Shown: positions 23,571 to 34,925, numbered from the stretch's first letter. The stretch: 60,000 bases of DNA from Tubulanus polymorphus (GCF_964204645.1 NC_134032.1:5887175-5947174); one strand, 5' to 3'. Notes: a model not told the origin generated them from the sequence alone. Numbers and translations are program-made.

Positions 23571-24120
23571 TTCATCTGTTCAAGGTATTTTACTTACGAG
23601 GGAAATACTTTCTGCCTGTGGAAATTTTATCTCCAGGAGGCCATATTTCTCATCACTTTCAGGGTCATAAGGCGAGCAGTCCAAATAGAATACACTCGGG
23701 TTGATGATAAAACCAACTTCATACACATTGATGTCAAAAATCTTCTAATATGCTTCAGCAGCTTTTGTCCCCCTCGACGAGAACAAATATATTTTAATTT
23801 CGATGCAGTCAACCTTGGTTACCTTGATTCGTACCATAATGTGTTGCTGCTCTGATCTCTCGTTTGTTCTTCGTATAAGTATGCTTGTACTGATGTTACA
23901 TCTAGGCTTCTGAATATTCAATGACACTCGTTTGACAGTGGTCCTTGGTAGGTTCTACTCAAATCGAGGAAGTTGAATGATGGGGGAGCAGATATTCCAG
24001 GTATAATGATGTTGTCGGTTGGTTGTACTTCGGAGGCTAACTGATACGAGAGAAGACGCTAGGGACGTCGCCAAAAAACGGTTTTCACCAAAGGGCAATT
24101 TTTTACTGTAGGCGACCATG
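23571..24120. other. Unassigned stretch
   Basis: Short open frames on both strands have no recognisable motifs. I see nothing else. Confidence 0.3.
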
Positions 24121-24121
24121 A

Positions 24122-24361
24122 CTACAAATACTGGGTTGGTGGATCGATCGTCGCCATGTACGGAACCATTTGATCATCTGGTCTAATATCCGAGTGATCA
24201 TCTTCAACCGCTATATGTTGAACGCATTCCATAAGTCCGTTTTCTGACTTCTTAGGCTTCTGGAAAACTATTGAAGGCACAGCTTTTGGTGTCAAGCCTT
24301 CTCGGTGAGATGGAACATGCCATTGCCGAAAAATTGTATCAAAACTTCTTTGAACGGCCAT
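24122..24361 (-). CDS. Possible THAP-domain exon
   Basis: A 79-residue minus-strand reading contains LTPKAVPSIVF near its N-terminus. This resembles the AVP-box end of THAP DNA-binding domains, which are found in host proteins and P-element-type transposases. The upstream Cys and His zinc ligands are not in this frame, so they would have to come from another exon. An AG acceptor with a weak pyrimidine tract lies a few bases upstream. The tail is acidic and unremarkable. A chance frame remains possible. Confidence 0.3.
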   Translation of the reverse strand: MAVQRSFDTIFRQWHVPSHREGLTPKAVPSIVFQKPKKSENGLMECVQHIAVEDDHSDIRPDDQMVPYMATIDPPTQYL

Positions 24362-24364
24362 AAG

Positions 24365-26150
24365 AAACGGACTTTAGATATATGGCAACTACAAAAAATG
24401 AGTGTTACCTTGTTTCATCGCATTGGCCGGGTAATTTTGTAAATTCCAATAGAATTTGAAATAGCTGCCTGGTCTATTATTGTTTGCTTGATCCTGATTA
24501 AAAAACGCAATGAACAGGGTAGACATGCGACCGGGCGGGTGTTCTTTTAAGCTCAGCAGACGGAGAAATAAAGTATTATTTTTAGCCTTCAGCAGTAAAT
24601 CAGTTTTTCATTTCAAATGAAAAACTTCCAACTTAAGAACTTCAAAACCTTTTACTTGTTTGTGTACATAAGATTGTATGAGAAAAATGCAAAAAAAGTT
24701 TCATTTGAGTTGCCTCGGGAAATGATGTTTTACTTCTGTATCAAAGTAATTGACCTGCAAAGTAAAATTGAAAAAAGAATTTCGATAATCAATCAAAATG
24801 TTGCTAAATACAACACATTCAACAGAATACAATGAGGTTATAAGAATCGAACAGAATGTAAGCTGGGATATATACCTGTACAGAATGCGGTTTTTCAGTC
24901 TTTTCTGTGACCGATATGATTTACTACGTATGGCCCATTCATTTTGGCCACCCTCATTGTTAAACGCGTTAGTACTACAAAATATAATTTCAAAGACAGA
25001 GGCACACTAGTGTAAAAATCGAGATTTTCAAAAGTTTGGTACGTGAAGTTAAGAAGTTTTGTCTTTGACCTAACCATAAATGGGCTACACTGCTAAATAT
25101 ACGTTTTATTTCTAAAAGTACTCCCCAAACAACCAGTTTAGCTGTACAAGAAATTGTACAAGGGATACACGCCATTTTGACGTCTTGGGTAAGGGAAGTT
25201 CATCTTTTTTGTTGAATATGATAGAATTATCTAATGCAGTGTAAGAATCCAGTTAAAGGGGAACTGCAGTCAAAAAATTGTAATTGGCCATGTATTTCTA
25301 CTCTTGTTGTTGTTTAGCATATTGCTAGTTGAAATTTCCAATTCTTCCTAATTAACTTGTATGCAACGATTTTAATACTGTTATCAGCAGAATTTACGGC
25401 AGTTGGAAGCCGCCATATTTAAATTCCAATGTGAGTCATCTAAACAACGATGACGTATCCCGGCCCATCACCCATTAACATGTATGGCAGTGGGCCGAAC
25501 TACGCCACAGCCGAGAGAAAAGCGTCTGCTACGCGGAGAAAAGGCGGCGGTCAGGCTCTCTACAAATCGTTCTCTGATTTTGCCGAATCTCTGATGACGC
25601 TTTATCGCTTCGGCTAGTCTGATACTTACTGATCATTACATTCCTGTTTGGCCTGCTGGGGAAGTGGGCACATGAAACTGTTCTAGCCTAGTGCTGATTG
25701 CAGGTTCAATCTAAAATGTTATAAAACAAGTAAATATTTGAGAATATGGAAGTTCACCAAGAAGTAAGGTATGAAACCATCCTTGGCAAAAGCAGCCCAA
25801 ACATTTCGAGAAGCCTCGGACATTTTTGCAAAGGTTTCACGCGGCATGGTATCACAACGACATTAGCAATTAAAGCAGCAATTAAAGCAGTCCAAATAAC
25901 TCCAACACAATAACTCTCATAATACAAATAGCCTTCGCCGTTTTGAATCTTCTGATATGATATCCGTCATGCTCTCTATTTTTGAATTCGAAAACCTTAC
26001 CGATGTCAATTTTTTTGAAGATCGAGCATTTTCCGTATCCAAAATATATATGCCCATCTTAGTTTAGTCTTCCGTGACAACATATTGTAGCCCATTAATT
26101 GTATCATATTTATGTCTATAATTACTTGGTACGTTTTATGTGATTTCTTT
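24365..26150. other. Gene-poor stretch
   Basis: No gene is recognised. Short frames at 24617-25175 lack motifs. A stretch from about 25252 (GGGGAACTGCAGTC...) to 25680 has the look of a dispersed short repeat, but no second copy lies in this window. Confidence 0.35.
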
Positions 26151-26154
26151 TTGT

Positions 26155-27752
26155 GTCAGAAAGATTTTGAATAACATCTTAACCAAATGATAAATGAACC
26201 CACCCGTATCATCCCAGATAGTTCTTCTTGCATCGACTTACTACTAACGATTCTCCCGGTCATCTTCAGCATGATGTTATAGCCCCAATCGAAAAATAGG
26301 ATCACTGCGCTCTCTCTGTTAAACTCAATTCGCGTTGCACTGCGCCAGACACAAACGCCGAAAAAATTATCTGGAAATACGACCAATGCAACCTGGTGGA
26401 GCTTAACCGGAGTATCAATACATACGACTGGAGCCCTATTCTCGACAAGAAAGTGAATGATTGCACACTCCTACTTTCAACTAAACTTATGAATTTCTTC
26501 AAAGCCAACATACCACACGCAATTAAAATCATTAAACCAAATGACCAACCGTGGTTCAGTCCGAAATTAAACACGGCTATTAATAAGCGTCAACGTCTAT
26601 ATAAATCTTTTAAACGTACACAAAGCATCTTCCACCTAAATCGTTATAAAGAACAAGATTCTCTAGTACAGGCAATGATTAAATATTCGCGGATCAGCTA
26701 CCAAAATAACTTGCTTGATCGTCTCGATCACGCCGCGACTAACGTTAAAGGTTACTGGTTCTTAATAAAGAAACTAATGGGAAATAAATTCCAGTCTATT
26801 ATTCCGCCCTTAATTGACCCTGTGTCCAACCGTACAGTTCATAGTCAAGTTGACAAGGCTCATTTATTCCTCAGTAATTTGACAGCGAAATATCACTTAC
26901 CAGTTAATAACGACCCTGCACTCCCTGTTTTTCCAAATAGATGCCCCAATAATATAAACTTACCGCGAACTAATCCAGCTGATGTTCGCAAAGTTATCCT
27001 TAATCTTGATACAAACAAAGCATGTGGCCATGACCTAATGACAAATAAAATGCTGAAACTGTGTGTCGATAGTTTATCCCCTTTATTAGCACGACTTTTT
27101 AACAAACTTATTGATGATAACTCTTTCCCTGAGTGTTGGAAACTTGGAACGGTCACTGTCATCTACAAGAAAGGCTCAGGCAGTAAATCTAACCCGGCAA
27201 ACTACATCCCTATAACACTTCTACCCTCACTATCTAAAGTATTTGAATGAATTGTGTACAACAGTATTAGTCATCACTTATTAAGCAACGACCTTATTTA
27301 CGCTAACCAATCCGGTTTCCTTGCGGGTCACTCGACAGTGGACCAGCTTTTGGCTATTACCTCCTTCTTATTCGATAATTTTAATCGCAACAAATATACT
27401 CGCTCGGTCTTCTTGGACATTTCTGCTGCGTTTGACACTCTTCCTCATTATCTCATCATCCACAAGCGAAAATCCTACGGTACTACTGTAAATGCGCTGT
27501 CTTTGATTTCAAGCTACCTCGATAACCGCCGGATACGCATTAAAGTCGACTCAACCTGCTCAAAAAGCGTCGTTATGATTTTTAATACCCACAAACATTC
27601 ATCTTTGACGATAATCTCTCGTTTAATGACCATGTGGAGTCTCTAGCAAATAAGGTGCAACAATTAATAAATCCACTGAAGCACTTGTCCCGATTTGTTA
27701 CATCCCGTCATCTCATAGGATTTACTCGTCTTTCATTAGCCCTCATTTCGAC
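26155..27752 (+). pseudogene. Non-LTR retrotransposon ORF2, 5' part (endonuclease end and RT)
   Basis: Decayed endonuclease C-terminus at about 26185-26235 (INEPTRIIPDSSSCIDLL) is followed by a long frame from 26396. It carries the linker (NDQPWFSPKLNTAINKRQRLY) and RT blocks: NKACGHDLMTNKMLKLC, FPECWKLGTVTVIYKKG, ANQSGFLAGHSTVDQL and FLDISAAFDTLPH. A stop follows at about 27248. The catalytic YADD region is missing because of a deletion near 27570-27590. The frame then reads SFNDHVESLANKVQQL and is cut by the Polinton at 27753. The matching C-terminal part resumes at 41164. It was evidently 5'-truncated and inactive. Confidence 0.9.
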
Positions 27753-27758
27753 TATGGA

Positions 27759-27854
27759 AGTAATTGGAATATGGCGTTTTCATACCAGAGGTCGAGAGGT
27801 CGAGACACCACTCATCACCACAAGCAATTTTTTTTTCCTAATAAATGGGAGATA
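27759..27854 (+). repeat. Left terminal inverted repeat of the Polinton
   Basis: 96 bp, matching 41069-41163 inverted, with one substitution and a one-base length difference in a T run. It carries the GGTCGA pair (nt 31-45 from the end) and ends with ATAAATGGGAGATA. The start codon of the first gene is therefore inside the repeat. Confidence 0.95.
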
Positions 27855-30800
27855 ATGAACAACACACAGAACAAATTGATGTTAATGAAAATCAATATTA
27901 TTGTACATATTGTAAATACAAAAAAAAATCTCAAAAATCACGCCATGAAAAATTTAAAAATCATATGAAAAATGTTATAGATTTTGAAACTCCAGAAAAT
28001 TCCAATGAAAGAAAAGAACGATTAGAAAATATGAATGTGAATGAAAGAAAATGTAATGTTTGTAATGAATTTATAATAAAAAGGAATTATAAAAGACATC
28101 TCGAATCACAAAAACACAAACAAAATTTAGATAAAAATGTTTTAGGATCAGAATATTTTGATGATAAACCTCAACAAGTAAAAAAATCAACTTCAAAAAC
28201 TAAATCCATTTCAAATAAACCTTACATGGAAAATGTTAGAAATTATATCGGTACTCTACAAATAAAAGATACAATTGAAATTTTAGAAACATTACGTAGT
28301 AAAATTGGTCCAACAGCTATTATATTTAGATTTTTTAAAGGTACAACAATAGAAAATTATAGTAAATTTAATGAAATAATAGAAAAGATACTAGATTTGA
28401 TAACAGATGTTGAATATCCAAAAATTAGTATTTCTGGGAAAGTAAGTTTTTTAAAGTCAGAAGAGAAAATGGATTATAATATTCAATCACATTCTTAAGA
28501 AATAATTTCAAAAACGCAAATAAAAGAGAAGTTAGAAAAAATATTTGATGAATTTAAACGACATATTGAAGAAAGATATTTTGAGGGTTCTGGTTTAACA
28601 TTAAATGAAATTATACTTTTAGATTTAAATGTTTATAATACAAAAAGGAATAAAACATCAAAAAGTAAAACAATGTTTAAAAATGATTCAAACTTTACAA
28701 CAGAAAAGGATATTAAAGCATCAAGTTATATCAAATTACCATTTACAACAAAAGCAGTAATAAATATCCAAAATGAAGATAATAAATGTTTTCTATGGTC
28801 AATTATTAGTTGCTTACACCCAACACAAGATATTACGCATAGTTTTAGAATAACAGATTACCGGAAATATGAAACATTATATAAAATTAATCAATATCCA
28901 GTAACTATAAAAATGATTCCTAAAATAGAAAAAAGATAATTATTTAAAAATAAATGTATTCGAATTAATGCAATAACCAAAGACAAAAGGTGAAAATATT
29001 AAAGATTATACATTAGAAGCTTTATATTTAACAGAATATTATGATGATGATAATGTTATAGATTTGTTATATTACAAAAAAGATGAAAATGAACATTATA
29101 TGTGGTTAAAACAAATTGATTCATTCTTTAGAACAGAAAGTGATTTTAACAGTCATAAAATATATTTATGTAGAAAATGTTTATCTAAATTTAGAACTGA
29201 AAATGCATTACTAAAACATATAGAATTATGTGATAATAAAGATTTTTGTAAATTAATAATGCCAACAGAAAAAGATTTTAAATTGAAATTTACCTATCAT
29301 AAATTTAAAAATATCGTTCCATTTGTAATTTATGGGGATTTTGAATCGTTGAATAAAGAATTAACTAATCAAGATAGAAAAGAAATATATAATAAAAAGC
29401 AAATTTTAAAATCAATGGATAAAGGAAATGAATTAAATGAAGTTATAATTCAAGATCCACCAATTATAAACACAATTAAAAAAGTTCATCAAAGAGCTGC
29501 TGCTTATGGAATTTATATAAAATCAAATTATCCTGAATTATATGTAAGTGAATATATTTCTTTTAGAGGTGAAGATGTAGTAAATGAATTTTGTAATAAA
29601 ATAATTGAAATAGAAAATGAATTTGAAAAATTATTAAACAAAAATAAAAAAGAATAGTTATGACAAAAGAAGATGAAATTGATTTTAATTATGCAACTCA
29701 TTGTTGTTATTGTGAAAAAAGTTTTTATTCATTTGATAAAAAAGTTAGAGATCATGATCATTTAAATTCAAAATATCGTAGAGCTGCCCATGAAGATTGT
29801 AATTTACAAGCTAAGAAAGTTAATTTCGTACCATTATTATTTCATAATTTATCGGGCTATGATACCCATCTATTTATAAAACAATTATCAGGAAAATTGG
29901 GCACAATTAATCAAGAAATAGATGAATATAATGCTATAAATGGTGTAAATTTAAGAAAATATGATTTTAAACTATTGGCTAAATCATCTGAAAATTATAT
30001 TTCATTTCAATTTGGTTGCATGAGATTTTTAGATTCTTATAGATTTCTAGCAAGTTCATTAGATAATTTAGCAAAAAGTTTAGTTGATAATGATTTTATA
30101 ATAACTCGATATTATTACCCAAATGAACAAGATTTTAAATTATTGAGATATAAAGGCGCAATTCCTTATTCATTTTATAAAACACATGATGATTTTAATG
30201 TAACAGAATTATTAAAAGAACAATTTTATGATCAATTAAAAGAGGAATATGTGAAAGATGAAGTGTTTGATAGAACATTAAATATTTGGAATCACTTTAA
30301 GATAAAAAATCATGGTGAGTTAGTAGATTTATACTTAAAATCAGATGTTATGATATTGGCTGACATATTTGAAAAATTTAGAGAAGTTAATTTAAATCAT
30401 TTTAATGTTGATCCTTGTTATTGCTACTCTAGTCCCGGTTTAACCTGGCAGTGTGGTTTGAAATATACAAATGTAGAATGAGATTTAGTAAAAGAACCAG
30501 ACATAGTTTTATTATTTGAAAAATCAATAAGAGGTGGAATTAGTGGTGTTATGGACATTTTAAAGCAAATGATGAATATAAATTAATATGTAATAGATGA
30601 AATCTAAGTGACGGACGCTTCGTCACTGCAGCTTGATTTAATTTTTACGACTAAGATTAAGAAATCATAACGATTCGAAAACAACCTCGCTAAAAATCAA
30701 GACAAATGATATAACAAAAGACTTAAAAACATTAAAACATCATTTTGATTTTAGCAATTATCCCAAAGATCATGAACTATTTAGCAATGATAATAAAAAG

Positions 30801-31133
30801 ATTCCTGGTAAGTTTAAAGATGAATTAGGGGGTGATGAAATGATTGAATTTGTTGGGATAAGAAGTAAAATGTATAGTTATAGAACAAAAGATCATGAAG
30901 CTAAAAAGTTAAAAGGAATAACAAAACATGTGGTTGATAAACACATAGAATTTCAAGATTATATAAAGTGTTTATATAACTCAATTGTAATGAAACATAA
31001 AATGAATTGTTTCAGAAGATCAGAAGATCATGAGATGTACATTAATGAAGTTGAAAAAACTAGTTTGAATCCATTCGATGATAAAAGGTGTATTTCAGAT
31101 GATGGTATAAAAACATTACCTTATGGTTTTTAA
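27845..31133 (+). pseudogene. polB: Protein-primed family B DNA polymerase, broken and missing its palm
   Basis: The gene starts inside the left repeat. The N-terminus has zinc-finger-like clusters (YYCTYCKYKKKSQKSRH; KCNVCNEFIIKRNYKRH). Next come the Polinton-typical segment DNKCFLWSIISCLHP and a CRKCLSKFRTENALLKH finger. The exonuclease motifs follow: YGDFES (ExoI), FHNLSGYDTHLF (ExoII) and YLKSDVMILADIFE (ExoIII). Last are YSSPGLTW and IRGGIS. Breaks seen: a stop at 28496-28498, frame change near 28940, frame change in an A run just before 29657, a stop at 30479-30481, and loss of frame near 30550. Sequence from about 30590 to 30700 is unlike the rest, and coding similarity resumes after the DTDS motif position (FDFSNYPKDHELF, KFKDELGG, EFVGIRSKMYSY). 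The whole catalytic palm is absent, so the enzyme is dead. In the family it replicates the element, primed by a terminal protein. Confidence 0.93.
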
Positions 31134-31357
31134 TTATTAATATTTTTATGAAATTGTTTCATTACAAATAAATCATCATCTTCTAATTCTTCATCTTCTA
31201 AAAGTTCTATATTTTGTTCATTAATACATTCAATTAAATATTTATAAATTTCATTCATTAAATGATCTTCATTTTCATTTAATTGTTCTTGCATAATTTC
31301 TTTAGGTTCGTTCATTTCATTTTTCTCATTTAAGTGAAGTTCTATATTGTTCCACAT
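31130..31357 (-). CDS. Small acidic protein
   Basis: A 75-residue, very acidic protein (ending LLEDEELEDDDLFVM) with many Glu and Asn and no finger or membrane segment. It ends tail to tail with the polymerase relic, overlapping it by four bases, and lies just downstream of the minus-strand zinc-finger gene. It may be a separate small gene or the decayed C-terminal part of that gene. No function is assigned. Confidence 0.4.
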   Translation of the reverse strand: MWNNIELHLNEKNEMNEPKEIMQEQLNENEDHLMNEIYKYLIECINEQNIELLEDEELEDDDLFVMKQFHKNINN

Positions 31358-31390
31358 TTCATCTCGCTCTCTTTGTTTCTTTTTGTTCGT

Positions 31391-32563
31391 TTATTCATCA
31401 AATGGAATTATAATATCGATGTTTAAAAAATTTACAATCTTATTTAAAAAGAATTCATAATTAATTGAATCTGTTATTCTATTATCCACATAATATCTTA
31501 ATATTTGTTTGAATATGTCTTTTATATTTTCCATATCTTCTTCTGTTAATTTGGGTTTTTTTTATAATAATCGTTGGATAATAAATATAAATACATTTTC
31601 TTTTCTTGTGTGTTAAATGTTGATGGAATAATTGTTTTTATAATATCTTTTTTAGTTATTTCACCATTTTCATTTTCTATCATTTTTCATTTTTTCAAGC
31701 CATTTCTTATATTCTGGTGTATGATCTTCCATAGAAAATATCTTAAAAATTTCATCTAGATATTTTGATTTTGGTTCTATAAGAATATCTCTAGTTTTTT
31801 CATCACCCCATAAATTCTTTTGCCATCCACATTCATGACAAAATATCGCAGGACCTTTTCGTCTTAAGTACTCATAAATACATTGTGGGCATTTTTGTCT
31901 ATCATTCTTAGTAATAGATCTTTATTAAGCTCTTGGTATTTTCTTACGTTTTCTTTATGTTTTATTGTTCTATTATGTAGATTTAATTGTTGTAATTAAA
32001 TTACTTGTTGTAATAATCAATTTACAATATTTACAATAATATGTTTTTCTTACTAATTCATTATATTGTTTTTCTAACTTTTCAACTGTTTCTTTATTAT
32101 CTGGTAACGTTTTCTCATATTTTATTTTTTCTAATATTTTATTTTTTCTTTCATTGAATTCTGTTTCAAATTTATTAGAAATTGTATTTATATGTACTTT
32201 ACGAAATTGATGATTCTCCCAATCTTCTATATTTTCAAGGCTATATTTTATTCGACAAGGCTCACAGAAATGATCTTTTATATTATCCTTATCATAGAAT
32301 AAGAAAGGTCTTTTCCAAATAATTTCAGGTTCAACTTCAACAGAATTACTATTACTTTCGTTACTATCAACATTAACCGTTGTGTCATTAATTTTACACT
32401 TCTCTGAATGTTTTTTAACATAATTTCTTGAGAATAATTTATTACATTTTGGGCAGTTTATTTTAGGGGGGTTATAATTTTCATCATGTTTTTTCATATG
32501 TCGAGCCATATTACTTTTTCTGAGAAGTTCACCACAAATTTCACATCCTATCTTCTCATCCAT
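31391..32563 (-). pseudogene. Multi-zinc-finger protein, frameshifted
   Basis: The open N-terminal part (31973-32563) begins MDEKIGCEICGELLRKSN and has a C2H2 finger, a second finger (CPKCNKLFSRNYVKKH), a Cys cluster (FCEPCRIKYSLENIEDWENH) and a C-x2-C knuckle (YYCKYCK). Similar sequence continues in other frames down to about 31391, including a Cys-rich ribbon (CPQCIYEYL, FCHECGW). At least two frame changes and a stop break it. The start lies in CTAAATAAATGG, the motif shared by the element's genes. It is divergently arranged with the penton gene. A DNA-binding or regulatory role is inferred only from the fingers. Confidence 0.75.
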
Positions 32564-32631
32564 TTATTTAGTAAACATTTTATTAAAATTAATTTTTAAT
32601 GGTTCGAAGTAATTTTTTTGTGTTATAAATA

Positions 32632-33391
32632 ATGGTTGAATTAAAAGAATATAGAATATTTGTTGATTCTAGAAGACTTACTAATTATAAATCACATAAT
32701 TTATTAGTACAATTAGATAGAGAATTTAAGAATTGTGTTGATTTAAAATTAGTTAATATAAGTTTATGTAACTCATTTTACAATATATCGGATAAAAGTC
32801 TAGAACATTTAATTTTTTCAATCTTTTACAAAAAAAGGAATAAATGGTTTTTTATGTATTTAAAACCAGGATTATATAATTTAGATACATTAGCACAAGA
32901 AATTAATAGAAAACCTCGAGCTAAATTAGGAAGTGATTCCGGATTTAGTATTAGATTTTCAAAAAGTGATAGTTCTAATAAAATAAAGATTAGGTTAACT
33001 CATGATGAACAATTTAAATTTGCAGTAAGGAAACCTTTAGCTAAACTGTTAGGAATTAACCCAGATTTTGTTACAGTAAACGCAGAAGGTAGATCAAACT
33101 TAATACCTTACACACATTTCTATATTTATTGTAATTTAATTGATCCTACAAAAACATTTGAAGCAACTAAAGATACAATTTGTAATTCTAGTATATTAAA
33201 TATTTTACCATTGAAGAATGTTAAACAATTTGGAACTCAAATAAATTATAATTTAGCTGAGTGTGATTTTTAAACCTTGAATTTCACATTTCAATAATTT
33301 CAAATTAGATGTAAGAAATCATAATGGATACTTAATTGATTTGAATAACTTTCCTGTAATTTATGAATTAGTTATAAGATGTAAAGAGTAA
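32632..33391 (+). pseudogene. Penton (minor capsid) protein, frameshifted near its end
   Basis: The main frame (32632-33273, 213 residues) shows the pattern of Polinton minor capsid/penton proteins. The N-terminus reads ELKEYRIFVDSRRLTNYKSHN. Then come SLCNSFYNIS, the LKPGLYNLDTLAQEIN segment, KPLAKLLGIN, and the Y-T-H-FYIYCNLIDP strand. The typical final strand (DVRNHNGYLIDLNNFP) sits in another frame and ends at 33391, so one frameshift near 33270-33295 separates the two. The product would form the five-fold vertex capsomer of the virion. The assignment is by remembered family pattern, not by alignment. Confidence 0.75.
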
Positions 33392-33407
33392 TTTTTTCGA
33401 TATATAA

Positions 33408-33765
33408 ATGAATATAATTGTTGGGCCGAGCATATGTTTTGGATTTGATTTTAAGCGTGAGAACGAAATGAAATTTAACATTACTGATGTAATTACACAT
33501 ATTAAAAATATTACATTTTCTAATGAAACAACATTTGAGTATGAAAAAAAAAACAATAGATAAAGAAACTTTAAATGTAGAAAATATTCCTAATTTAATT
33601 AGAGAATCTTTAAGATTTTATGAATTAGATGAAGATTTTATCATCGATGATATTAAAAAAATAATAATTGAAATGTATACAAATGAAACTAGTAATGAAA
33701 TAAATGTTGAAATAATCATCACTAAGATAACTAAATATTTTGAAGATGTTAATTTTTTTGATTAA
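33408..33765 (+). pseudogene. Unknown Polinton gene, broken at an A run
   Basis: The start at 33408 lies in GATATATAAATG, the element's start motif. The first frame (MNIIVGPSICFGFDFKREN) runs into a run of ten A near 33542. The rest (33555-33765, ENIPNLIRESLRFYELDED) is in the next frame and ends at 33765. The product would be about 118 residues, acidic and mostly helical in the second half. No function is recognised. The homopolymer could also be a sequencing error. Confidence 0.5.
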
Positions 33766-33768
33766 TAA

Positions 33769-33999
33769 ATGAGTGATAATAAGTGGATAATAACTGGATT
33801 ATATAATGGAGCCTAACTATCAGTTGGAACTGTTGGTTATTCAATGGTATTTAAAAAAGTATTTAAAATGGGAAGTGTTAATGTTGATAGATTTGATATA
33901 AATGATATTTTAAAATTAACGTTAGCAGTTACTTTATCTAATTTAACAATTGATTATTTAGAAAAACAAAAAATTTATTCCTCCTATATAAATGCATAA
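33769..33999 (+). pseudogene. Small hydrophobic protein with one in-frame stop
   Basis: The ATG is in GATTAATAAATG and starts 3 bases after the previous stop codon. The 77-codon frame reads ITGLYNGA, then a TAA at codon 16, then GTVGYSMVFKKVFKMG and a hydrophobic LKLTLAVTLSNLTIDYL. It resembles a small membrane-associated virion protein, but nothing identifies it further. Confidence 0.45.
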
Positions 34000-34015
34000 T
34001 TTATTTATTAAATAA

Positions 34016-34471
34016 ATGGCTTCTGCAATTATAACTATTATAGGATCGGCAATTGTTAACGCTTTAGCATTTACTGGTGGCGGTTATTTGTTTAAGCATA
34101 TTGATAAAAATGGTTCATTATCAGAACAAAAAAGACATAACTTAGCATTAGAAAAATATAAGAAAGCAGCGGAAGAATACAGAGAAAAGAGACAAAATTA
34201 TATGGATTATACCAGGGAAGTGTGATGACACTTCCCTGATTATACTAACAAGAAATTATATGATCAGAAGATTTCACATAGAGATTTTCAATCAGTTGAT
34301 GATGCAATGAGTTTATAAAACGCAGTAACCAATAAAGAAAAATTACATCTATACAAACCTAAATTATCAGATTATTATACCCCAAGTAAAGAACAACAGA
34401 AATATGAAATAATATGGATTTTAGGTGGTACAGTTATTGTTATATTTGTAGCATATAAATTTACTAATTAG
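34016..34471 (+). pseudogene. Conserved Polinton accessory protein, disrupted by a hairpin insertion
   Basis: It starts in ATTAAATAAATG. The N-terminus (SAIVNALAFTGGGYLFKHI) is glycine-rich and hydrophobic. A charged helix follows (QKRHNLALEKYKKAAEEYREK), and the C-terminal segment ends in one membrane span (IIWILGGTVIVIFVAYKF). I recall this layout from Polintons of marine invertebrates but know no established function. A 33-bp insertion (25-bp hairpin plus duplicated 8 bp, see 34205-34245) keeps the frame but brings a TGA. A TAA lies further on (about 34316). It may be a minor virion protein. Confidence 0.6.
34205..34245. repeat. Second micro-hairpin insertion with 8-bp direct repeats
   Basis: GATTATAC (34205-34212) and GATTATAC (34238-34245) flank a 25-bp palindrome (stem CAGGGAAGTGT, loop GATG). 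It sits inside the coding frame at 34016 and introduces a TGA. The 8-bp duplication and CAGGG start recall hAT-type transposition. The hairpin at 2613-2641 also has 8-bp flanks and starts with CA. Confidence 0.7.
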
Positions 34472-34490
34472 TAATTTTTTTGCTAAATAA

Positions 34491-34925
34491 ATGGATGATA
34501 AAGTTGATAATATTGATATTATTTCACATGATATAAATAAAACTGAATTAAAAACATATTTAGAAGAACAAATATTAGAATTTGAAAGTGATTTAAAGAT
34601 AAAAAAGAAAAAATATTTAAAAAGTAAAATTATATATTATTTTATTATCAGTGGTTCAGTTACAATTAGTTCTGTAATAACATTTCTAGCAATATTCAGT
34701 CCATTAACACCTTTAGCTATATCAATTGGTGTGTTAGGTTTAAGTTCAAGTGTTTTAACTGGTATAAATTCAAAATTAAATATAAAAAGTAATAAAGAAA
34801 AAATGAAAACTAGTATAAAAGAAATTAATAAATTGAAGAATACACTAGATTATATAATAAGTTTAAATGGTCATATAACAGTTGAAGAACAAGATAAATT
34901 ATTAAAAGAATTAGTTAATTATTAA
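34491..34925 (+). CDS. Two-span membrane protein with coiled-coil ends
   Basis: A 144-residue intact protein starting in GCTAAATAAATGG. A charged helical N-terminal part (residues 15-48) is followed by two hydrophobic spans (about 49-69, IYYFIISGSVTISSVITFLA, and 72-92, PLTPLAISIGVLGLSSSVL). A helical C-terminal domain rich in Lys and Asn follows. The layout resembles small membrane proteins found next to capsid genes in Polintons. It could act in the virion interior or in membrane interaction, but this is inference. Confidence 0.65.
   Translation: MDDKVDNIDIISHDINKTELKTYLEEQILEFESDLKIKKKKYLKSKIIYYFIISGSVTISSVITFLAIFSPLTPLAISIGVLGLSSSVLTGINSKLNIKSNKEKMKTSIKEINKLKNTLDYIISLNGHITVEEQDKLLKELVNY

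Noticed and set aside
26893-27162. Minus-strand 89-codon open frame
   Set aside because: Antisense to the RT domain of the split non-LTR element.
30605-30625. Hairpin AGTGACG...CGTCACT as a third micro-hairpin insertion
   Set aside because: No flanking direct repeat is visible, so it does not meet the pattern of the two accepted cases.
31574-31759. Plus-strand hydrophobic open frame resembling a membrane protein
   Set aside because: Lies antisense to the decayed minus-strand zinc-finger gene; hydrophobicity follows from antisense of lysine/asparagine-rich codons.
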